A stretch of DNA of 10,041 nucleotides from NCBI GenBank assembly GCA_032128395.1, contig JAQBGV010000198.1:1-10041 (forward strand). Direction: 5' to 3'. The notes beneath the pieces are model-generated. The model did not search any database. It was not told where the DNA came from and saw nothing but the letters and a program-made list of their open reading frames with translations. This document shows, in pieces, positions 5,481 to 10,041 of this stretch (the first letter of the stretch is position 1; the number at the start of each line of letters is the position of its first letter). Source of the DNA: JAQBGV01 sp032128395. Its GTDB lineage: Bacteria; Planctomycetota; UBA8108; UBA1146. Position numbers and translations under genes: made by a program.

Positions 5481-6269
5481 ATGGCCGACGCGCTCGTCGT
5501 CTCCCGCACCGATGGCCCGGTTCGGACCCTCCTCCTCTCGAACCCCCCCGCGAATTGTTACTCGCACGAGATGATGCGCCAGCTCGATGCGGCGATCCTC
5601 GAGGCTCGGTTCGACGACTCGGTCCACGTGATCGTGCTCCGGGGGGCCGGGGAGAAGTTCTTCTGCGCCGGCGCGGACATCGCGATGCTCGGAGAGGTGT
5701 CCGCGACCTACAAATACCACTTCTGCCTTCACTCCAACGAGACGCTCAACCGCCTCGAACAGACCCCGAAGCTGGTCATCGCCGCGCTGAACGGTCACAC
5801 GGTCGGCGGCGGGCTCGAAATTGCGCTCGCCTGCGACCTGCGAGTCGCTCGCCTCGGCGCGGGCAAGATCGGCCTCCCGGAAGTCCACTTGGGGGTCCTC
5901 CCGGGGACAGGAGGAACCCAACGACTCATCCGACTTCTCGGAAAGTCGCGCGCACTCGAGTGGATGGTCTCGGGGCGGGTCATCCCGCTCGACGAGGCGA
6001 AGGAGATCGGCCTCGTGCACGAGGTCTTCGGCGATGCGGAGTTCGATGATCGACTCTCTGAGTACGCGCTCTCCTTTGCACCCCCCGCACGAGCATCCCG
6101 GGCGGTGGGACTGATCAAGCGCGCCGCTCAGAGCGGTGCCGAGATGGGTCTCCACGAGGGCCTCGCTCTCGAGCGCGAACTGCAACAGCGACTGTTCACC
6201 TCCGAGGACGCGCAGGAGGGGATCGCGGCGTACAACGAGAAGCGCGCCCCTCGGTTCCGCGGGGTTTGA
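5481..6269 (+). CDS. Enoyl-CoA hydratase/isomerase family protein 1
   Basis: Crotonase-fold acyl-CoA enzyme of 262 residues, cytoplasmic. The first oxyanion-hole segment is FFCAGADI (60-67) and the second GHTVGGGLE (105-113). Both acid-base glutamates of enoyl-CoA hydratases are present, Glu113 and Glu134 in GLPEVHLGVLPGTGGTQ. The spacing between them is one residue longer than in the mammalian mitochondrial enzyme. This supports a hydratase, probably acting on a 2-enoyl-CoA, though crotonase homologues also act as isomerases or hydrolases. The ATG at 5481 has AGAGGG about 8 nt upstream. It is the first gene of the plus-strand operon. Residues 21-30 replace the usual RP..NAL motif with NPPANCYSHE, which may shape the acyl pocket. 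Confidence 0.88.
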   Translation: MADALVVSRTDGPVRTLLLSNPPANCYSHEMMRQLDAAILEARFDDSVHVIVLRGAGEKFFCAGADIAMLGEVSATYKYHFCLHSNETLNRLEQTPKLVIAALNGHTVGGGLEIALACDLRVARLGAGKIGLPEVHLGVLPGTGGTQRLIRLLGKSRALEWMVSGRVIPLDEAKEIGLVHEVFGDAEFDDRLSEYALSFAPPARASRAVGLIKRAAQSGAEMGLHEGLALERELQQRLFTSEDAQEGIAAYNEKRAPRFRGV

Positions 6270-6289
6270 CCGACGAGAGGATTCCGAGA

Positions 6290-7093
6290 ATGGGAATCGA
6301 GCGCGAAGACCGCACCGTCGGTGGCCTGACGGTGACCACCGTCACGATCGACCATGAACCCGCGGGGGTGCTCGACCTCGAGCACGTGCGCGAACTCTCG
6401 AGCTGCCTCCATCAGATCCGCGCCGATGATCGAACGAGGATCCTCGTGCTACGCGGCGCCGGGAAGGTCTTCTCGACCGGCGTGGACATCCGCGAGCACA
6501 CCGCCCGGGTGATGCCCGAACTGCTCCCCGCGTTCCATCGCCTCTTCGAAGACCTTCTCGGGATTCCCGCGATCACCATCGCCGCGATCCATGGGCGCTG
6601 CCTCGGCGGAGCAGCAGAGTTCGCCTTCGCCTGCGACCGAGTCATCGCGGAGCTGGGGACCGAGATCGGACTGCCGGAGATCCGTCTCGGCTGCTATCCA
6701 CCGGTGGCCATTCCGATGCTCGCGAGCCGAGTAGGGATCGGTCGAGCGACGGCGATGATCCTCGAGGGGATGAACGTCGATCTCGATGACCTTCTCAGGA
6801 TCGGTCTCATCGATACCGTCTTTCCCGCCGGCGGAATGGATGTCGCGATCGAGAGAGAGTGCGAGAAATACGCACACTGGAGCCCTGCGGTCATCGGGAT
6901 GGTCGCCGAGCTCCTCCACGAGGAGTCCCACCGGTTGTGGGCGCACCGGATCCCACAGGTGGAGGAACACTACCTCGAGATCCTCCTCCCACACCCCGAT
7001 TGCGCTGAAGGGATCGCTGCGTTCGTCGGCAAGCGAGCAGCACAGTGGAAGCGACCCGACGGTCTGATGGGCCCCGACGAGGTGGCTCTGTGA
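6290..7093 (+). CDS. Enoyl-CoA hydratase/isomerase family protein 2, cyclohexadienoyl-CoA hydratase-like
   Basis: Crotonase-fold protein of 267 residues. The oxyanion segments are FSTGVDI (61-67) and GRCLGGAAE (102-110), and the catalytic glutamates Glu110 and Glu130 are kept. The VDIREHT...LLPAFHRLFEDL stretch (65-89) and EIRLGCYPPVA (130-140) resemble cyclohexa-1,5-diene-1-carbonyl-CoA hydratases (Dch/BamR) as I remember them. In typical hydratases this region is GADI and PGAGGTQ. The exact substrate is therefore inference. The ATG at 6290 is preferred because of GAGAGG about 9 nt upstream; a TTG at 6266 overlaps the previous stop but lacks support. It has a longer C-terminus than its two paralogues here, ending in a proline/aspartate-rich tail. 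Confidence 0.82.
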   Translation: MGIEREDRTVGGLTVTTVTIDHEPAGVLDLEHVRELSSCLHQIRADDRTRILVLRGAGKVFSTGVDIREHTARVMPELLPAFHRLFEDLLGIPAITIAAIHGRCLGGAAEFAFACDRVIAELGTEIGLPEIRLGCYPPVAIPMLASRVGIGRATAMILEGMNVDLDDLLRIGLIDTVFPAGGMDVAIERECEKYAHWSPAVIGMVAELLHEESHRLWAHRIPQVEEHYLEILLPHPDCAEGIAAFVGKRAAQWKRPDGLMGPDEVAL

Positions 7094-8169
7094 GCGATCT
7101 GCCGCAGAGAATGCGGGCCGCGCGGATTTCCGCACACGGGGGGGTGGAGGTGCTCCGAGTGGAACAACTCCCCCGCCCCACCCCCGGCTACGGGGAAGTG
7201 TTGGTCGAGATTCGCGCCGCAGGATTGAATCACCTCGACCTTTGGGTGCGGCGCGGTGTCCCCGGGCACGCCTTTCCCCTCCCGATCACCCCCGGCTGCG
7301 ACGGCGCGGGGGTGATCGTCGCCCTCGGAGATGGCGTGAAGCACGCCCAGGTCGGCGACGAGGTGATCCTCGCGCCGGGTCTATCCTGCGGGGTCTGTGA
7401 ATCCTGCCTCGGCGGAAACGATCCCCTGTGTCCAGACTACGGGATCCTTGGCGAGACTCGCGATGGGACCTGCGCCGAGTTTGTCGTCGTCCCCGAAGCG
7501 AACCTCCTGCCACGTCCAACGGAGGTGGACTGGACCGAGGCGGGGTGTTTCGCCCTGGTCGCGCTCACCTCGTGGACGATGCTCGTCGACAAGGCTCGGA
7601 TTCGCCCTGGGGAGAGCCTCCTCGTCATCGCCGGGGGTAGCGGGGTCGGAAGCCTGGCGGTCCAGATCGGCCGATTCCTCGGTTGCCGCGTCATCGCAAC
7701 CGCGGGCGGTCCGGAGAAGTGCGCACGCCTCCTCGAACTGGGCGCATCCGAAGCGATCGATCACCAGCAAGTCGCCTCGATCGCGACTCGGGTTTCGGAA
7801 CTCACCGATCGCAAGGGGGTCGACGTGGTCTTCGAACACGTCGGCGAAGCCACTTGGGATGAGAGCTTGAAGTCGCTTGCACGCGGTGGGCGATTGGTCA
7901 CGTGCGGCGCGACGACCGGAGCACACGCTTCAGTTCATCTCCGACGACTCTTCTTCAAGAACCTGTCGATTCTCGGGTGCACGATGGGCCCGCGCCGGAA
8001 CCTGCACACCCTCGTTCGGCTACTCGAGCGCGGGATCCTGCGCCCGGTCCTCGCCGAGATCCATCCGCTAGAGGCTCTCGACAAGGCTCACCAGCGGCTC
8101 GAGGATCGCGCGATCTTCGGGAAGATCGCGGTGCTACCGCGCCCGCTCCCGCTCCCGCTCGAGTCTTGA
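7090..8169 (+). CDS. MDR-family zinc-type alcohol dehydrogenase / quinone oxidoreductase-like protein
   Basis: Medium-chain dehydrogenase/reductase of 359 residues using NAD(P)H. The N-terminal GroES-like domain is followed by a Rossmann domain with GGSGVGSLA (182-190). The structural zinc lobe is complete: Cys100, Cys103, Cys106 and Cys114. Of the usual catalytic zinc ligands, the Cys of the CGVCHTD motif is Asn47 (LNHLD) and the His of GHE is Cys70 (GCDGAG), so the catalytic zinc site is probably absent or altered, as in quinone-oxidoreductase-like relatives. It may reduce an enoyl-CoA or oxidise a hydroxyl. The GTG at 7090 is chosen for its GTGA overlap with the previous stop and GAGGTGG upstream; ATG 7111 is an alternative without a ribosome site. 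The C-terminus has a CCCGCT triplicate coding PLPLPL. Confidence 0.85.
   Translation: MSDLPQRMRAARISAHGGVEVLRVEQLPRPTPGYGEVLVEIRAAGLNHLDLWVRRGVPGHAFPLPITPGCDGAGVIVALGDGVKHAQVGDEVILAPGLSCGVCESCLGGNDPLCPDYGILGETRDGTCAEFVVVPEANLLPRPTEVDWTEAGCFALVALTSWTMLVDKARIRPGESLLVIAGGSGVGSLAVQIGRFLGCRVIATAGGPEKCARLLELGASEAIDHQQVASIATRVSELTDRKGVDVVFEHVGEATWDESLKSLARGGRLVTCGATTGAHASVHLRRLFFKNLSILGCTMGPRRNLHTLVRLLERGILRPVLAEIHPLEALDKAHQRLEDRAIFGKIAVLPRPLPLPLES
8142..8159 (+). repeat. Three tandem CCCGCT copies at the 3' end of the MDR gene
   Basis: Three perfect 6-nt copies in a row encode alternating Pro-Leu just before the stop codon. The repeat keeps the frame when copy number changes, so it would only vary the tail length. 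Confidence 0.7.
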
Positions 8170-8185
8170 ATCGGAAGGACCCCGA

Positions 8186-8953
8186 ATGAGTGCAACTCGA
8201 ATTACGGTATCTCGCGAGGGGGGCATCGAGATCCTGACGTTGAATCGGCCGGACGCCCTGAACGCCTTGGATGGGGAGATGGTCGCTGCGCTCCACGTCG
8301 AACTCGATCGCCTGGAACGGGATCGAGAGCTCGGGGCCCTCATCATCACCGGCGCGGGAGACAAGGCGTTCGTCGCGGGCGCGGACATCGCCGAGCTCCG
8401 AGCGAGAAGATCCTCCGATGCATTCGATCGGGTCAACCAGTCTCTCTTCCGGCGGGTCGCCGAACTCCCGATGCCGACGATCGCGGCGGTCCGGGGATGG
8501 GCCCTCGGAGGCGGTTGTGAGCTCACCCTCGCCTGCGATCTACGAGTCGCTTCCCCCGGCGCACGATTCGGCCAACCGGAGGTCGGGCTCGGGATCATTC
8601 CGGGGGCCGGTGGAACCCACCGCCTCTCCCGCCTCGTCGGCCTCGGCAAGGCGCGAGAACTGATCTACACCGGCGAGATCATCGACGGTCAAGAGGCGTA
8701 TCGCATCGGACTGGTCAATCGCCTCGCCGAGAGCGACGCAGTGATGCTCGAGACCGCCCGGGCTCTCGCGGAGAAGATCGCATCGAACTCGCTCCGTGCG
8801 GTTCGCTTGGCGAAGCTCGCCATCGACCACGCCATCGACCCGGGTGAACGCGGACGCGACCTCCTCGAGGTCCTTTCTCAGGCTCTCTGCTTCGATTCCG
8901 AGGACAAGGTAGAGCGGATGACCAAGTTCCTCGCTCGAAAGCGCCCATCATGA
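8186..8953 (+). CDS. Enoyl-CoA hydratase (crotonase) family protein 3
   Basis: The most classical of the three crotonase paralogues, 255 residues. It has LNRPDALNALD (19-29), FVAGADI (62-68), the oxyanion segment GWALGGGCE (104-112), and catalytic glutamates Glu112 and Glu132 (FGQPEVGLGIIPGAGGTH). The spacing of 20 residues equals that of well-studied short-chain enoyl-CoA hydratases. It should hydrate short-chain trans-2-enoyl-CoA to 3-hydroxyacyl-CoA, the substrate type of the divergently encoded dehydrogenase. The start ATG has GGAAGGA about 6 nt upstream, 16 nt after the MDR stop. Its stop overlaps the following gene as ATGA, so the two are probably translationally coupled. Confidence 0.93.
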   Translation: MSATRITVSREGGIEILTLNRPDALNALDGEMVAALHVELDRLERDRELGALIITGAGDKAFVAGADIAELRARRSSDAFDRVNQSLFRRVAELPMPTIAAVRGWALGGGCELTLACDLRVASPGARFGQPEVGLGIIPGAGGTHRLSRLVGLGKARELIYTGEIIDGQEAYRIGLVNRLAESDAVMLETARALAEKIASNSLRAVRLAKLAIDHAIDPGERGRDLLEVLSQALCFDSEDKVERMTKFLARKRPS

Positions 8954-9852
8954 AGCGACGGATCGCACTCATCACAATAGCGACCTCCGCGCTAGCCCTC
9001 CTCTGGATCACGACATCCACACCGACACCCCTTCCGATCGTCCCAACCCCGGGGCCGACGCCGATGGCCCCACTCGGAAGCGAGTTCGAAGCTCTCGGCA
9101 CCGAGGTAGGGGCTTCGGGGTTGCCGCGACGGGTTCGGCACCGCCGCACGGGGATCGTTCTGGTCCTGATTCCCCCCGGCGAGTTCACGATGGGCTCACC
9201 GGAAACAGAGCCGGAGCGAGAAACCGACGAGCCCCGTCGAGCGATGAAAATCGAAGCGCCGTTCTATCTCGGCGAAACAGAGGTGACGGTAGGAGAGTGG
9301 AAGCGGGTCTACGAGACCGAGCCCGGGATCCCCGCGAGTGACGAGACCCTCCCGATCGGGGCCGTCACCTGGCACCTGGCGATGGAGTTCATCGCAGCTC
9401 TGAACCAGGAGGGCGAAGCAGGTTGGCGACTCCCCACCGAGGTGGAGTGGGAATACGCCTGCCGCGCAGGCACGACGACGATCTTCTCGTTCGGCGACAA
9501 TATCACCACCGACCAGGTCAACTACGATGGCCGGTCTCCGTACGACCGTACTCCGAAGGGGCTCCGCCGAGATGGACCGGTCCCCGTACGAAGCCTCCCC
9601 GCGAACCCCTGGGGCCTCTACGAAATGCACGGGAACGCCTTCGAGTGGTGCGCCGAGTTCTACGTCGCTCACCCAGAGCGGGATGTCCCACCGACCAAGC
9701 CCGGCGCTTCCCGATCGATTCGAGGTGGCGCCTGGAACTCGCGCGCAAGGGAGACGCGATCTGCCTACCGCGACGGCTATCCCCCTGCCAGCTCCGGAGC
9801 CAAGTACGGCTTCCGGGTTGCGAGGTCGCTCACAGCAAGCGGCGAGCGCTGA
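8950..9852 (+). CDS. Membrane-anchored SUMF1/FGE-fold protein lacking the catalytic cysteines
   Basis: A 300-residue protein with an N-terminal hydrophobic segment (5-20) that is either an uncleaved anchor or signal peptide, then a Thr/Pro-rich linker (21-41) and a formylglycine-generating-enzyme-sulfatase (SUMF1) domain at about 68-292. Family landmarks are IPPGEFTMGS (74-83), WRLPTEVEWEYACRAG (159-174), NPWGLYEMHGNAFEWC (219-234) and SIRGGAW (256-262). In true FGE the segment after GGS carries two cysteines five residues apart that bind copper; at the same spacing here are Ser264 and Thr269. It is therefore unlikely to make formylglycine, and more likely a binding or structural C-type-lectin-like fold outside the cytoplasm. 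The ATGA overlap with the preceding hydratase gene fixes the start and shows coupling. Function unknown. Confidence 0.87.
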   Translation: MKRRIALITIATSALALLWITTSTPTPLPIVPTPGPTPMAPLGSEFEALGTEVGASGLPRRVRHRRTGIVLVLIPPGEFTMGSPETEPERETDEPRRAMKIEAPFYLGETEVTVGEWKRVYETEPGIPASDETLPIGAVTWHLAMEFIAALNQEGEAGWRLPTEVEWEYACRAGTTTIFSFGDNITTDQVNYDGRSPYDRTPKGLRRDGPVPVRSLPANPWGLYEMHGNAFEWCAEFYVAHPERDVPPTKPGASRSIRGGAWNSRARETRSAYRDGYPPASSGAKYGFRVARSLTASGER

Positions 9853-9906
9853 ACCACCGAACCACCCGCGGCATCGTCTGCGGCTGATGGCTGTGGTTTA
9901 CGCCCG

Positions 9907-9940
9907 AAGAAAAACGGCCCACCCCGAAGGATGAGCCGTT
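9907..9940 (-). terminator. Intrinsic terminator of the rRNA operon
   Basis: On the minus strand a 12-bp stem (two G-T pairs) closes a UUCG tetraloop, and the stem runs into TTTTTCTT. It begins 12 nt after the 3' end of the 5S rRNA. This is a textbook Rho-independent terminator. It lies between the convergent SUMF1 gene and the 5S gene and may also help stop plus-strand transcription, although the plus-strand copy is followed by no T tract. Confidence 0.92.
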
Positions 9941-9952
9941 CAGAAAGATGAA

Positions 9953-10041
<89 letters not shown>

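Noticed and set aside
5361..6185. Minus-strand open frame (274 codons) opposite crotonase gene 1
   Set aside because: Shadow of the coding strand; acidic/arginine-rich with no family motif, while the plus strand has catalytic residues and a ribosome site.
7090..8169. 6-hydroxycyclohex-1-ene-1-carbonyl-CoA dehydrogenase (Had/BamQ) to complete an anaerobic benzoate pathway
   Set aside because: The N-terminal region lacks the CGVCHTD and GHE catalytic-zinc motifs that I expect in that enzyme, so the assignment is not supported.
8950..9852. Active formylglycine-generating enzyme for sulfatase maturation
   Set aside because: The two active-site cysteines are replaced by Ser264 and Thr269, and no sulfatase gene lies nearby.

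Overview
The window is about 10 kb of GC-rich bacterial chromosome. It most likely comes from a planctomycete-like organism. The clues are a secreted protein ending in the paired dockerin-like repeat with a proline-rich tail ending in Cys-Gly that is common in Planctomycetota, and a non-catalytic, membrane-anchored SUMF1/formylglycine-generating-enzyme-fold protein, also common there. The lineage is inferred from protein style only; the 5S fragment and the tRNA are too conserved to settle it.

Left edge (1-315): a complete tRNA-Pro(CGG) on the minus strand with encoded CCA, its own near-consensus sigma-70 promoter, and a 10-bp stem-loop downstream. An isolated tRNA-like T-arm lies at the very edge. 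Next (minus strand) comes a 452-residue exported protein with cohesin-like/FN3-like/IPT-TIG/dockerin-like architecture. Its terminator hairpin touches the -35 box of the tRNA promoter.

1861-4367 (minus strand): a compact four-gene operon for an ECF-type cobalt/nickel importer in the order cbiM, PDGLE-domain small subunit (cbiN/nikN role), cbiQ, cbiO. All three junctions overlap. It starts 67 nt downstream of a 3-hydroxyacyl-CoA dehydrogenase gene (4435-5286, minus), with no room for a cobalamin riboswitch between them.

5287-5480: a 194-nt divergent control region with a perfect TTGACA box and an 18-bp dyad facing the dehydrogenase gene.

5481-9852 (plus strand): a tight five-gene run of crotonase-fold protein 1, crotonase-fold protein 2 (resembling cyclohexadienoyl-CoA hydratases), an MDR-family oxidoreductase, crotonase-fold protein 3 (classical enoyl-CoA hydratase), and the SUMF1-fold protein. 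Together with the divergent dehydrogenase this looks like an acyl-CoA degradation module that hydrates, oxidises and perhaps reduces CoA thioesters. It contains no thiolase, acyl-CoA dehydrogenase or ligase, so the substrate is unknown.

Right edge: the 3' part of a 5S rRNA on the minus strand with a textbook UUCG-loop intrinsic terminator, convergent with the plus-strand operon.

No mobile element, CRISPR array or integrase is visible. The most interesting points are the three adjacent crotonase paralogues with an MDR enzyme that lacks the usual catalytic zinc ligands, the Asn-to-Ser change in the dehydrogenase, and the coupling of a non-catalytic SUMF1 protein to this operon.
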